DNA from: Rhabdobacter roseus
GTDB lineage: Bacteria > Bacteroidota > Bacteroidia > Cytophagales > Spirosomataceae
NCBI RefSeq assembly: GCF_014202275.1
Contig: NZ_JACHGF010000007.1
Span: forward strand, 124,001 to 188,000
Reading direction: 5' to 3'
DNA length: 64,000 nt
A program made the translations under genes and the position numbers. Under the pieces are notes generated by a model. It saw only the letters and a program-made list of their open reading frames with translations. It was not told the DNA's origin and made no database searches. Positions 9,001 through 17,328 of the stretch are shown here, in pieces. The stretch's first letter is position 1. Each line of letters opens with the position of its first letter.

Positions 9001-9345
9001 GTGAAAATCGGCGAAGAATTATTCAGTACTTCCAAAGGTAGCAGCTACCAGTGCGATCGTAGCAACCGAGTGATCCTCTGTTTTGGTGATTTAGTGACGG
9101 CTTTCCGCATTCATGAATTTGTTAATTTTCGGCGTCGTATCAACAGCATTGACATTCAAAGCAAGCTTTTTGATCTGTCCGACGAATGTGACTACGAAGT
9201 AATCGAAGCCCCCCAGCAGGCCCTGCCCCAGCGCATGGCGCTTTGCGAAGTGATTCAGCTGCGGGAGCTGGTCAATGGCACCCACTTTGCCCTGGAGCTC
9301 AACTCCCTGCTGCACGAGGTACTTTATTCGTCCTGCGAAGTATAA
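9001..9345 (+). CDS. Small conserved cytoplasmic protein, unknown function
   Basis: 114 residues from the GTG at 9001 (KIGEELFSTSKGSSYQCD...). A longer frame opening with GTG at 8959 overlaps the -7 promoter element and is rejected. There is no signal peptide or membrane segment. Visible traits are a CDRSNRVILCFGDL strand pattern and a Leu/Glu-rich C-terminal half. It looks like one of the small uncharacterised Cytophagales proteins; I cannot name a family with certainty. It has its own promoter and terminator, arguing for real expression. Confidence 0.7.
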   Translation: MKIGEELFSTSKGSSYQCDRSNRVILCFGDLVTAFRIHEFVNFRRRINSIDIQSKLFDLSDECDYEVIEAPQQALPQRMALCEVIQLRELVNGTHFALELNSLLHEVLYSSCEV

Positions 9346-9371
9346 CCCTTAGATACCTAACTACTTACCCG

Positions 9372-9400
9372 GAGGCACCTTAGGTGCCTCTTTATTTTTA
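9372..9400 (+). terminator. Terminator after the small gene
   Basis: Stem GAGGCACC (9372-9379) / GGTGCCTC (9383-9390) with a tight loop and a T-rich tail TTTATTTTTA. Confidence 0.85.
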
Positions 9401-9426
9401 GATTGATTCCAAATTCCTAGGATTCA

Positions 9427-9475
9427 TTGACTTATCGAACCAACTCCGCTATTTTTGGTTTAAATAAGTACCAAA
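9427..9475 (+). promoter_or_regulatory. Ferritin promoter with overlapping inverted repeat
   Basis: TTG (9427-9429), 20-nt spacer, TATTTTTG (9450-9457). An inverted repeat TTTGGT (9454-9459) - N10 - ACCAAA (9470-9475) overlaps the -7 box and the expected start site, a position suited to a repressor. The TTG of the -33 box is also the first codon of an apparent N-terminal extension of the ferritin frame, which is therefore not translated. Confidence 0.65.
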
Positions 9476-9492
9476 TTAAATCAAGCATACGC

Positions 9493-10020
9493 ATGAAAGA
9501 CCTACTGAGACACCGGACTTCCCTGAAAGAAGAAATTGAGATACTTTTGAATAATCAGGTTAAAATGGAAGCCGAAGCTTCGGCCAAGTACCTGGCCATG
9601 GCCTCCTGGTGTGACCGCAACGGCTACCTGAAGAGTTCGGCGTACTTCCTGCGCCAGGCCGACGAAGAGCGCGAGCACATGATGAAAATCTTTAACTACA
9701 TCCTGACCGTGGGCGGCACGGCCATCTCGCCCGAGGTACCCGCCGTGAAACAAGAGTACCCTACGTTCCGGAGCGTGTTCGAAACCGCCCTGCAAAGCGA
9801 GATCAGCGTGACGCAAAGCATCAACCGCATCGTGACGGCCAGCCGCAAAGAAGAAGACTACGCCACCGAGGCCTTCCTGGATTGGTTTGTGAAGGAGCAG
9901 GTCGAAGAAGAAGATAACGCCCGCCGCACGCTGGAGCTCTTCGATGTCATCGGCGAAGAAGGTACCGGCCGGTACTTCATCGACAAGGAAATTGGCAAAC
10001 TGAACGGGGGCGACGCCTAA
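9493..10020 (+). CDS. Ferritin (non-haem iron storage)
   Basis: 175 residues from the ATG at 9493, the usual bacterial ferritin length; the upstream promoter excludes a longer start. Ferroxidase ligands are visible: Glu in KMEAEASAKYLAMA, Glu and His in ADEEREHMMKI, Glu in LQSEISVTQSI, and Gln/Glu in KEQVEEEDN. The protein would form a 24-subunit shell that oxidises and stores iron in the cytoplasm. The inverted repeat over the promoter suggests regulation, probably by iron or redox state, but the regulator is not identified. Confidence 0.95.
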   Translation: MKDLLRHRTSLKEEIEILLNNQVKMEAEASAKYLAMASWCDRNGYLKSSAYFLRQADEEREHMMKIFNYILTVGGTAISPEVPAVKQEYPTFRSVFETALQSEISVTQSINRIVTASRKEEDYATEAFLDWFVKEQVEEEDNARRTLELFDVIGEEGTGRYFIDKEIGKLNGGDA

Positions 10021-10052
10021 TCGCTTTCTCTTTCCAAGTACCCCCATGATTC

Positions 10053-10094
10053 AACCGTCCGGGCCGCGCAAGCAGTCCGGACGGTTTGGTTTTT
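10053..10094 (+). terminator. Terminator of the ferritin gene
   Basis: Stem AACCGTCCGG (10053-10062) / CCGGACGGTT (10077-10086), 14-nt loop, then TGGTTTTT. Confidence 0.85.
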
Positions 10095-10210
10095 GGCCCT
10101 ACTTTATTTTTTACTGACCAAGTACCCACGAAGGTTTTCCCCTGCTCCTAAACTTTCCCGCGCCCTCGGGGGTTGTTTTTAGCAACAAACTATCTATACT
10201 TTCAACGCAC

Positions 10211-10924
10211 ATGGCAGAATCGAATAAAGTAGCCTTCGTAACCGGAGGCACCAAAGGCATTGGTTACGGCATTGCCCAGGTACTTATCCAGCAAGGCATC
10301 AAAGTAGCCATCACCAGTCGCTCCCAGGCCAGCGCCGACGAGGCCGCCGCCCGGCTCAACCAGATTCAGGACGGCTACGCCCTCGGGTTGGAGTCGGATG
10401 TGCGCAGCCTGGAGTCGCAGCGGCAGGCCGTACAACAGGTACTTGACCAGTGGGGCCGCCTCGACTACTTCATTGCCAACGCCGGCATCGGGCACTTTGC
10501 GCCCATTCAAGAGATGACCGACGAACAGTGGCACGAAACCATCGACATCAACCTGACGGGCGTTTTTCACAGCGCCAAGGCCGCCCTGCCCGCCCTCAAA
10601 GACAGCCAGGGGTACTTTATCACCATCGCCAGCCTGGCCGGTACCAATTTCTTTGCCGGAGGTGCCGCCTACAACGCCAGCAAGTTTGGTCTGGTGGGCT
10701 TTAGCCAGGCCATGATGATGGACGTCCGGAACGACGGCATCAAGGTCACGACCATCATGCCCGGCTCGGTAGCGACGCACTTCAACGACCACGAGCCCAG
10801 CGAGAAGGACGCCTGGAAGATCCAGCCCGAGGACATCGGTCAGATCGTGGCCGACCTCATCAAACTACCCGCCCGGACGCTCCCCAGCAAGATCGAAGTA
10901 CGGCCCTCGATGCCGCCTAAGTAG
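10211..10924 (+). CDS. Short-chain dehydrogenase/reductase (SDR)
   Basis: 237 residues, classical SDR. The cofactor motif is TGGTKGIG (about residues 11-18), followed by NAGIG, the catalytic Ser in IASLAG and YNASK as the Tyr/Lys pair. The R in TSRSQ after the second strand suggests NADP preference. The substrate cannot be told from sequence. It is a single gene closed by a terminator at 10946; a weak promoter-like TTG ... TATACTTT lies just upstream. Confidence 0.93.
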   Translation: MAESNKVAFVTGGTKGIGYGIAQVLIQQGIKVAITSRSQASADEAAARLNQIQDGYALGLESDVRSLESQRQAVQQVLDQWGRLDYFIANAGIGHFAPIQEMTDEQWHETIDINLTGVFHSAKAALPALKDSQGYFITIASLAGTNFFAGGAAYNASKFGLVGFSQAMMMDVRNDGIKVTTIMPGSVATHFNDHEPSEKDAWKIQPEDIGQIVADLIKLPARTLPSKIEVRPSMPPK

Positions 10925-10945
10925 GTACTTGGCCAAAGGTACTCC

Positions 10946-10977
10946 GCCCGGTTTCTTTCCAGAGGCCGGGCTTTTTT
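10946..10977 (+). terminator. Terminator of the SDR gene
   Basis: Stem GCCCGG (10946-10951) / CCGGGC (10966-10971) followed by six T. Confidence 0.82.
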
Positions 10978-11020
10978 GTTTTCGTTGAGTTGCTGATCCC
11001 ACAAAATACCCCCAAAAAAT

Positions 11021-11067
11021 TTGGCACAAACAAAAATTTAGTACATTTGTCTACAAGTTTACTAGAC
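11021..11067 (+). promoter_or_regulatory. Promoter with GTCTA-N9-TAGAC operator, hydroxylase-FGE operon
   Basis: TTG at 11021-11023, TACATTTG at 11042-11049, and the operator GTCTA (11049-11053) - N9 - TAGAC (11063-11067), which begins on the last G of the -7 box. The leader is about 175 nt. An AAACCACC segment lies at 11083-11090, inside a loop that a TCTGC/GCAGA stem (11072-11076, 11099-11103) could close, a weak version of the hairpin seen in the longer leaders. Confidence 0.65.
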
Positions 11068-11223
11068 TAAATCTGCCAAGATAAACCACCTACCCAGAGC
11101 AGAGCTGGAAGCTATTCATCACTCACGACAGAAGCGACAACTACACATTCTTCGTGCAAAAGATTCCGGTCTGGTAAGGTCACAGCAACTTATTTCTGAA
11201 AGTACCCTGTCGCTTCTAATAAC

Positions 11224-12429
11224 ATGACGCTCAACTACCTGGCCCTGGCGGTCCCGTTTTTTCTGTTCTTTATCGGACTGGAGTACTTGGTGGCCAAAAA
11301 GAGAAAAAAGAACTATTTTAGTTTCAGCACTTCCATTGCTAACCTAAACGTTGGCGTCGCCGAACGGCTCATCGACCTTTTTACGGCCGGTAGCTTCTAC
11401 TTTTTCTATGACTATCTTCACCGAAACTTCGCTTTTTTTGACATCCAACCTACGCTATTGTTATGGATCGCCCTGCTCCTGGCAACCGACTTTCTGTGGT
11501 ACTGGTACCATCGCTACGGGCACGAGGTAAATCTCTTCTGGGGTTTTCACGTTGTACATCATCAAAGCGAAGAGTTCAACTATACCGCCGGTACCCGCAT
11601 CACGATCTTCCAGGCAGTAGTTCGTACTTCCTTTTGGGCTATTCTTCCAATCATTGGCTTTCCGGCGCCTATGATAACCACCATTTTACTAGTGCATGGA
11701 CTGTACCCATTCTTTACGCACACCCAGTTAATTGGCAAACTAGGTCTGCTGGAATACATCCTGGTCACCCCCTCGCACCACAGGGTACATCACGCCAGCA
11801 ATGAGCAATACCTTGATAAAAACTTCGGGGATATGTTTATCATTTGGGATAAGCTCTTCGGTACTTTTGCCGAGGAAGAAGAAGAAGCCGTATACGGACT
11901 AACGGTGCCGCTGCGAAGCCATAGCTTTTTGTGGCAACATTTTCATTATCTGGTGGAACTAGCCTACGGCGTTCGTAGGCAACCTGGACTGAGGGCCAAG
12001 ATCAAGCTGATCTTGGGTCGCCCCTCCGATTTTGACCCTAGTCTTCGCCCCCTCGCTGAGAAGCGCTTTCTCTCGCCACACAAGGTACAAGTAGTTTCCC
12101 GAAAATTCAGAGGTTATGTGCTCGGTCAATTCATCGCGATGGTCACGATTTTATTTTTCTTACTTTTGTTTGAGCACACCGCGTACTCTTTTCTTCAAAT
12201 TACAACTGCTCTTTTTATTCTGGTCACACTGATCAATTGCGGAGCACTTCTAGAACAACGCCGCTGGGTTTTTTATTTGGAGTATATTCGGGCGGGGTTG
12301 GTACTCACCACTACCTACTACTATTTTCCCACGCCCACGATGGGAGCTCTGCTTGGCCTCGTCACGATCGCTACCATTGCTTTCTTTTCAAGCTTACAAA
12401 AGCAATATTTGCGGTATGTATACGGTTAG
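11224..12429 (+). CDS. Membrane fatty-acid hydroxylase / sterol desaturase family protein
   Basis: 401 residues with several membrane helices and the di-iron histidine boxes HRYGHE, HVVHHQSEE and HHRVHHA, which define the fatty acid hydroxylase superfamily. Members oxidise lipid C-H or ether bonds using O2. The N-terminal half holds the catalytic domain; the C-terminal part (from about residue 290) adds extra membrane helices, as in alkylglycerol-monooxygenase-like relatives. The FGE-type gene begins 27 bp downstream and both are read from the operator-bearing promoter at 11042. A link to sulfonolipid modification is conceivable in this phylum but is only inference. Confidence 0.85.
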   Translation: MTLNYLALAVPFFLFFIGLEYLVAKKRKKNYFSFSTSIANLNVGVAERLIDLFTAGSFYFFYDYLHRNFAFFDIQPTLLLWIALLLATDFLWYWYHRYGHEVNLFWGFHVVHHQSEEFNYTAGTRITIFQAVVRTSFWAILPIIGFPAPMITTILLVHGLYPFFTHTQLIGKLGLLEYILVTPSHHRVHHASNEQYLDKNFGDMFIIWDKLFGTFAEEEEEAVYGLTVPLRSHSFLWQHFHYLVELAYGVRRQPGLRAKIKLILGRPSDFDPSLRPLAEKRFLSPHKVQVVSRKFRGYVLGQFIAMVTILFFLLLFEHTAYSFLQITTALFILVTLINCGALLEQRRWVFYLEYIRAGLVLTTTYYYFPTPTMGALLGLVTIATIAFFSSLQKQYLRYVYG

Positions 12430-12456
12430 CGTTCTTATAAACCCATTGCTTCGTCC

Positions 12457-13500
12457 ATGACCCCAAAGTACCTTTCTCTTCCAAAAGCTTTTCTCCTGTA
12501 TAGCCTCACCACGCTGATCGCCTGTACGAACCAAAACGGCAAAAGCGAGTCGGCCGAAACAACAACCGCGGCCAGCAACTCTAAGGAATTTAGGGTAAGT
12601 ACCGGCGACACCACCGGCATGAAGTGGGTACCGGGGGGTACTTTCCTGATGGGCTCCGACGAGTTTCCCGACGCCCGCCCGCTGCATCCGGTGAGCGTGG
12701 ATGGGTTCTGGATGGATGCGCACGAAGTCACGAACGCCGAGTTTGCCCGCTTTGTGGCGGCCACGGGCTACCAAACCGTAGCCGAACGCCCCCTCAACCC
12801 CAACGATTACCCCGGCGTGCCCGCCGACAAGCTGGTACCCGGCTCGGCAGTTTTTTCGCCGCCCGCCCAGGCGGTTTCGTTGGATAATCCCCTGCGCTGG
12901 TGGGAATACGTGCCCGGAGCCAACTGGCGGCAACCCGAAGGTACTTCCAGCCACATCAAGGGGCGAGAAAACTACCCCGTGGTACACGTTAGCTACGAAG
13001 ACGCCGCCGCCTACGCCCGCTGGGCGGGTAAGCGCCTCCCCACCGAGGCCGAATGGGAATACGCCGCCCGCGGCGGTCGGGGCAACACCACCTACTACTG
13101 GGGTGCCGAGCTGCAACCCCAGGGAAAATGGGTGGCCAATATTTACCAGGGCAATTTCCCCGACCATAATACCCAAGAAGATGGCTACGCCACCGCCGCG
13201 CCGATGGCGTCCTTTCCGGCCAATCCGCACGGCCTGTACGACCTGGACGGCAACGTGTGGGAATGGTGCCAGGACCTCTACCGCCCCGACTACTACCTCA
13301 ACAGCCCCAAAGAAAACCCCACCGGCCCCACCGACAGCTACGACCCTGACGAGCCGGGTGCGGTAAAATACGTACAGCGGGGTGGCTCCTTCCTCTGTAG
13401 CGACCAGTACTGCATCCGCTACAAAGCGGGAAGCCGGGGCAAAGGTGAGGCCAGCAGTGGTAGCAACAACCTGGGTTTTAGGTGTGTGAGGGACAAATAA
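12457..13500 (+). CDS. Formylglycine-generating enzyme (sulfatase activator), lipoprotein
   Basis: 347 residues. The N-terminus is a lipoprotein signal (LTTLIAC, Cys about 23). The SUMF1/FGE-sulfatase domain has WVPGGTFLMGS, HEVTNAEF, GKRLPTEAEWEYAARGG and DLDGNVWEWCQD. Unlike many look-alikes it keeps both active-site cysteines in GGSFLCSDQYC (Cys314 and Cys319), the same spacing as the copper-binding pair of human FGE. It should convert the Cys of CxPxR/CxAxR sulfatase motifs to formylglycine in the periplasm. Both sulfatases in this window (28842, 30416) are Cys-type, so they are plausible clients. Cotranscribed with the hydroxylase gene. Confidence 0.92.
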   Translation: MTPKYLSLPKAFLLYSLTTLIACTNQNGKSESAETTTAASNSKEFRVSTGDTTGMKWVPGGTFLMGSDEFPDARPLHPVSVDGFWMDAHEVTNAEFARFVAATGYQTVAERPLNPNDYPGVPADKLVPGSAVFSPPAQAVSLDNPLRWWEYVPGANWRQPEGTSSHIKGRENYPVVHVSYEDAAAYARWAGKRLPTEAEWEYAARGGRGNTTYYWGAELQPQGKWVANIYQGNFPDHNTQEDGYATAAPMASFPANPHGLYDLDGNVWEWCQDLYRPDYYLNSPKENPTGPTDSYDPDEPGAVKYVQRGGSFLCSDQYCIRYKAGSRGKGEASSGSNNLGFRCVRDK

Positions 13501-13519
13501 CAAAAAAAGACGCGTTTTG

Positions 13520-13569
13520 TTTGCTATTTAAAAAATCATAAACTTACTTTGTCTATCATTTAAGTAGAC
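13520..13569 (+). promoter_or_regulatory. Promoter and GTCTA-N9-TAGAC operator, SusC1 leader
   Basis: TTTG at 13520-13523, 20-nt spacer, TTACTTTG at 13544-13551, operator GTCTA (13551-13555) - TCATTTAAG - TAGAC (13565-13569). The sequence TTGCTATT at the -33 box recurs in the SusC2 promoter. The leader to the SusC1 ATG is about 580 nt. Confidence 0.68.
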
Positions 13570-13571
13570 TA

Positions 13572-13606
13572 ATACATGGCTTATTAACCACCAGTAAGCG
13601 ATGTAT
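13572..13606 (+). ncRNA. Leader hairpin with CCACCAG loop (copy 1)
   Basis: ATACAT-g-GCTTA / TAAGC-g-ATGTAT around the 11-nt loop TTAACCACCAG, followed by TATTGCT. It starts 3 nt after the operator. The copies at 31936 and 42527 keep the loop but have unrelated stem sequences that still pair, which is the signature of a selected RNA structure. Confidence 0.6.
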
Positions 13607-13633
13607 TGCTCACGTTTTTCATTTTAACAATTC

Positions 13634-13750
13634 ATGAAAATGAAACGTATACGCCTATCAAGCCGTTTGGCGGCTTCTTCCATGGTGGTTTTTCCAACTG
13701 TTCCCTCTCGGAAACTTTTCACCTGCCAGCCGCCAGGTTGTTGTACCTGA
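13634..13750 (+). CDS. Putative Cys-Cys leader peptide (copy 1)
   Basis: 38 codons starting ATGAAAATGAAACG, basic N-terminus, ending QPPGCCT-stop. Two consecutive Cys codons (13739-13744) lie two codons before the stop, 188 nt after the operator start. It sits in the untranslated leader of SusC1. Tandem Cys codons at a similar distance occur in the leaders at 31996 and 42576. A regulatory role by ribosome stalling at low cysteine is inference. Confidence 0.4.
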   Translation: MKMKRIRLSSRLAASSMVVFPTVPSRKLFTCQPPGCCT

Positions 13751-14131
13751 CTCGCTAAGTATACCCGTCCGTAGTTACTGCTTGCGTCGCTCAAGACGGA
13801 GCTAAGGACTCCCTTGGAAGGTACCTGCATCAGGCTGGCCGGAATTTTCGGTGGTTGACTATTCATGCTGGTCCGACGGGTTCTTCCGGGGTTCCTTAGC
13901 GCTGTTGTGGAGCGACGAATATACTGCTTCCGATTGAGAGCAACAATATGTGTTTCCATCAGGCAGTTGACATATACCCCTTCCATTTAGATTTTATTAC
14001 TTCTTAAAAGGCCTCCTGAAATTGATATGCGGTACTTCATGGCTGTCAGCCCTCCTGGACAAAGGAGAGCTACCTAACTATTTCTATTGCACAAATGGCC
14101 ATTTCTAATTCTATTTCATTCACTACACTAC

Positions 14132-17100
14132 ATGAGACGATTTATTTACTTCCTTATTCTGAACGTCTTCACACTGGCTTTGGCAAGGGCTCAGGAACAT
14201 ACCATAACCGGAGTCGTGACAGCCAGTTCCGACGGCCAAGCCATTCCTGGTGTGAACATCGTTGTGAAAGGTACCCAGCAAGGTACCCAAACCGACGCCA
14301 ATGGCGCATACACCCTACGGCTTCCTGCGGCGAGCAATACCCTCGTTTATACGTATATTGGCTTCATAACAAAGGAATTGAAGGTCGAACGCCAGACCAT
14401 TCTGAACGTGGAACTCCAAGCCGACACCCGGCAGTTAAACGAACTCGTCGTGACGGGCTATTCTACGGAAAGCCGGAAATCGTTTACGGGTTCGGCGGCA
14501 AAGGTAAACGCAGCGCAGCTCGAAAACCGCCCAGCTCAGAGCCTGGATCAGCTCCTGGGCGGGCAGGCCGCCGGCGTTAATATCGTACAGCCTAGCGGGG
14601 CGCTCAACAACACCCCTGTATTTCGGATTCGAGGCATCAATTCCATTACGTCTTCCGTGTATCCGCTCATCATCATAGACGGCGTCACTGTTTTTACGGG
14701 TTCGGCGGGTGGAGCCGTAGGGAATAACCCACTGGCAGACATCAATCCTAGTGATATTGAAACTATTGACATCTTGAAAGATGCTTCGGCCACGGCTATT
14801 TACGGCTCTCGGGCGGCCAACGGCGTGGTGGTGATTACCACTAAACGGGGTAAAAAAGGAAGTACCAAGGTGAACTATGACGCCTGGGTAAGCTTCAGCA
14901 AGCCTTTCAATCTTCTTCCCCTGTTGGGCCCCGAAGACTACGTCACGATCAAAAACGAAGCACGGGTCAACGCTGGCCTGTCGCCCGGCTTTGTGCTGGG
15001 CCGCAACGCCGATGGTAGTACTATCGGTACGGACTGGTATGACGTAGCCTACCAAACGGGCGTGTCACACAACCATAACCTTAGCTTTTCGGGAGCTAAC
15101 GAGCAAACTACCTATTTTCTAGCCCTAAATTACTCTGACCAAAACGGCATACTTAAGACCAACGCCTTCAAACGCCAGGGAGCCCGCCTAAACCTGGATC
15201 ACCGCCTGAATAAATTTCTAGCGCTAGGTACTACCATTTCCTACAGTAATTCGCTCAATAGTGGGCCAAATTCGGGCGCTATCGGCCCAAATTCCGTTGC
15301 GGCTTCTTCGGGCAATAGTGTCAATACCCAGTACATCGGCCTACAGCCCCTGGCCCGTTTGACCTACATTTTACCGCCCAATGTACCTATCTACAACGCA
15401 GACGGCTCTTATAACATCAATACAGCCAATGGCAACATTGGATACGGCCCCAACAGCTCCGCCCTGGGTGTATTTAATGCTTACAACCTCCAGACGATCC
15501 TCGATCTTGATAAAAATACCTCCCAAAACAATTCCCTTTTAGGAAGTATCTATGCGGAGGTTTCCCTACTAAACAACCTAACATTCAAAACGCTATATGG
15601 TATCAACAACCTGGTCGTTGAAAACCAGACCTTCCGAAATCCATACAGCAGCGAAGGCTTTCCGCAGGGCGGCTCAGCCACAAACTCCAATACTACGTTT
15701 TTTCGGTCCAACTGGACGAACACGCTGGCCTACGTTAATACCTTTGGAGATAACCATTCCCTCCGATTGCTGCTAGGCCATGAAGAAATCTACCGGCGGG
15801 TAGATGGCTGGGGAGCCTCCCGGGCCGGATTGTCTGATCCATACTACAGCAGCTACCAGGGAGGATGGACGAATATCACCCCCGCCGCCAACGTACAGGC
15901 CGAAAACGGCTTGCGTTCATTTTTTAGCACGGTACAGTACGACTACCGCAAAAAGTACCTACTAAGCCTAAACGTACGTCGGGATGGGCTATCGGCACTG
16001 GCCGCAGGCAATAAATGGGGTAACTTTGGCGGAGGCTCCCTGGGCTGGAATTTGTCGGAAGAGGCCTTTTTTCAAAACTCAACCCTATCCAATACCATCA
16101 ATAGCCTGAAGATAAGGGCCAGCTATGGTATAGTGGGCAACAGTAGCCTCGACGACTATGCTTCCCTCTCTCAGTACAGCTCAAGTACCTATGCCGGCGT
16201 ACCTACCCTCAATTTTGGGCAAGCTGGCAATGCCGCCCTTCGTTGGGAATCTAGTAAAAAGGTAGACATCGGTCTGGATATCGCACTATTTAACAACCGT
16301 CTGACCTTTGTAGCCGATTATTACAAAAATACCATCGACGGGCTAATACTGAGTGCTCCGCAGGCCTCCTCGCAGGGTATACCTGGCAACGCGATCGCAG
16401 CCAATGTGGGCTCCCTCTACAACGAAGGAATAGAATTTTCCATCCAGGCCCAATTGATCAACAAGGGGGCATTTCAGTGGAATACGCAGTTCAATCTTGC
16501 CACACTCAAAAACCGAGTTACTTCCCTGGGAGCAGGAGGGGATATCTATCCTACCTCGTTAAGTACCTTTGGCATCCAGAACGTCACCCGGGTAGGGTAT
16601 TCGGTAGGATCTATTTTTGCGGTACCCACCGAAGGGGTCAATCCCGAAAACGGGAACCGAATTTACCGAAATCGAAATGACGAATTAGTCCAGTACAACG
16701 CCGTAGACAAGCGTTTTACTTACCTGAACGGCGAGGTAGCTCCGGCCATTGATAACTTCGCCGACGGCCGCATACTCGGGTCCTCTTTACCTACTTACTA
16801 CGGAGGCTGGAATAATACGCTTTCCTACGGCGCTTTTGAACTAAATGTTGGCTTGATTTTCTCAGGCGGAAATTTGCTCCACAATGGTACCCGGGCTACC
16901 ATTTCTGACCAGCGCTATTTCAATAATGGTACCTTCATTCTGGATCGCTGGACTACTCCCGGCCAAATTACCGACGTCCCCAAGCTCGTTTGGGGAGATA
17001 GCTTTACCCACGGGTTTTCTTCTACCAACTCTGCTAACGTAGAAGACGGCTCTTTTCTTAAGTTAAAAAATCTCGCGCTTAACTACCGCATTCCTGTGCA

Positions 17101-17293
17101 AAAAAGTGGTCTTCGCCAGTACATTTCAGGGGCACGCCTCTATGTACAAGCGGCCAATATTTTCACCCTGACCCGGTACAGGGGTTCAGACCCGGAAATA
17201 TCCATCAATGGTAATTCTGTCAATTCAGGAAAAGATCAGAACGTGCCCGTTAACGCCTCAGTATATACGCTCGGTTTAAATGTAAGCTTCTAA
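14132..17293 (+). CDS. SusC/RagA-family TonB-dependent outer-membrane transporter (SusC1)
   Basis: 1053 residues from the ATG at 14132 (MRRFIYFLILN, signal peptide ending ARAQ); an upstream TTG at 14087 would put extra residues before the signal and is rejected. Domain order: carboxypeptidase-regulatory-like beta-sandwich (about 22-100, ITGVVTASSDGQAIPGVNIVVKG), plug with the SusC signature (IETIDILKDASATAIYGSRAANGVVVITTKRGK), then the 22-strand barrel ending in ...VYTLGLNVSF. It imports a ligand captured by SusD1. It is close to SusC3: both have a near-identical GLILSAPQA...GIPGN segment, so they are recent paralogues. Ligand unknown; downstream genes suggest an amide- or sulfonate-bearing compound. 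Confidence 0.96.
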   Translation: MRRFIYFLILNVFTLALARAQEHTITGVVTASSDGQAIPGVNIVVKGTQQGTQTDANGAYTLRLPAASNTLVYTYIGFITKELKVERQTILNVELQADTRQLNELVVTGYSTESRKSFTGSAAKVNAAQLENRPAQSLDQLLGGQAAGVNIVQPSGALNNTPVFRIRGINSITSSVYPLIIIDGVTVFTGSAGGAVGNNPLADINPSDIETIDILKDASATAIYGSRAANGVVVITTKRGKKGSTKVNYDAWVSFSKPFNLLPLLGPEDYVTIKNEARVNAGLSPGFVLGRNADGSTIGTDWYDVAYQTGVSHNHNLSFSGANEQTTYFLALNYSDQNGILKTNAFKRQGARLNLDHRLNKFLALGTTISYSNSLNSGPNSGAIGPNSVAASSGNSVNTQYIGLQPLARLTYILPPNVPIYNADGSYNINTANGNIGYGPNSSALGVFNAYNLQTILDLDKNTSQNNSLLGSIYAEVSLLNNLTFKTLYGINNLVVENQTFRNPYSSEGFPQGGSATNSNTTFFRSNWTNTLAYVNTFGDNHSLRLLLGHEEIYRRVDGWGASRAGLSDPYYSSYQGGWTNITPAANVQAENGLRSFFSTVQYDYRKKYLLSLNVRRDGLSALAAGNKWGNFGGGSLGWNLSEEAFFQNSTLSNTINSLKIRASYGIVGNSSLDDYASLSQYSSSTYAGVPTLNFGQAGNAALRWESSKKVDIGLDIALFNNRLTFVADYYKNTIDGLILSAPQASSQGIPGNAIAANVGSLYNEGIEFSIQAQLINKGAFQWNTQFNLATLKNRVTSLGAGGDIYPTSLSTFGIQNVTRVGYSVGSIFAVPTEGVNPENGNRIYRNRNDELVQYNAVDKRFTYLNGEVAPAIDNFADGRILGSSLPTYYGGWNNTLSYGAFELNVGLIFSGGNLLHNGTRATISDQRYFNNGTFILDRWTTPGQITDVPKLVWGDSFTHGFSSTNSANVEDGSFLKLKNLALNYRIPVQKSGLRQYISGARLYVQAANIFTLTRYRGSDPEISINGNSVNSGKDQNVPVNASVYTLGLNVSF

Positions 17294-17328
17294 TTCGCCC
17301 TTGCGGCCACTCTTAATGCTATCAGAAC

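Larger units (their letters stand above)
13540..13909 (+). repeat. 370-bp direct repeat, copy 1
   Basis: Matches 23406-23775 with only two base differences by my alignment (A/G at 13572/23438 and C/G at 13645/23511). It covers the -7 box, operator, hairpin and Cys-Cys short ORF of the leader and stops abruptly at 13909. On the minus strand it also holds a frame whose shared part is about 95 residues (ending ...RFIFMNC, stop at 13624). I consider the leader reading on the plus strand better supported, but the minus frame cannot be excluded. Confidence 0.93.

Noticed and set aside
9427-9429. TTG as ferritin start giving 197 residues
   Set aside because: It is the -33 box of the promoter; ATG 9493 gives the normal ferritin length.
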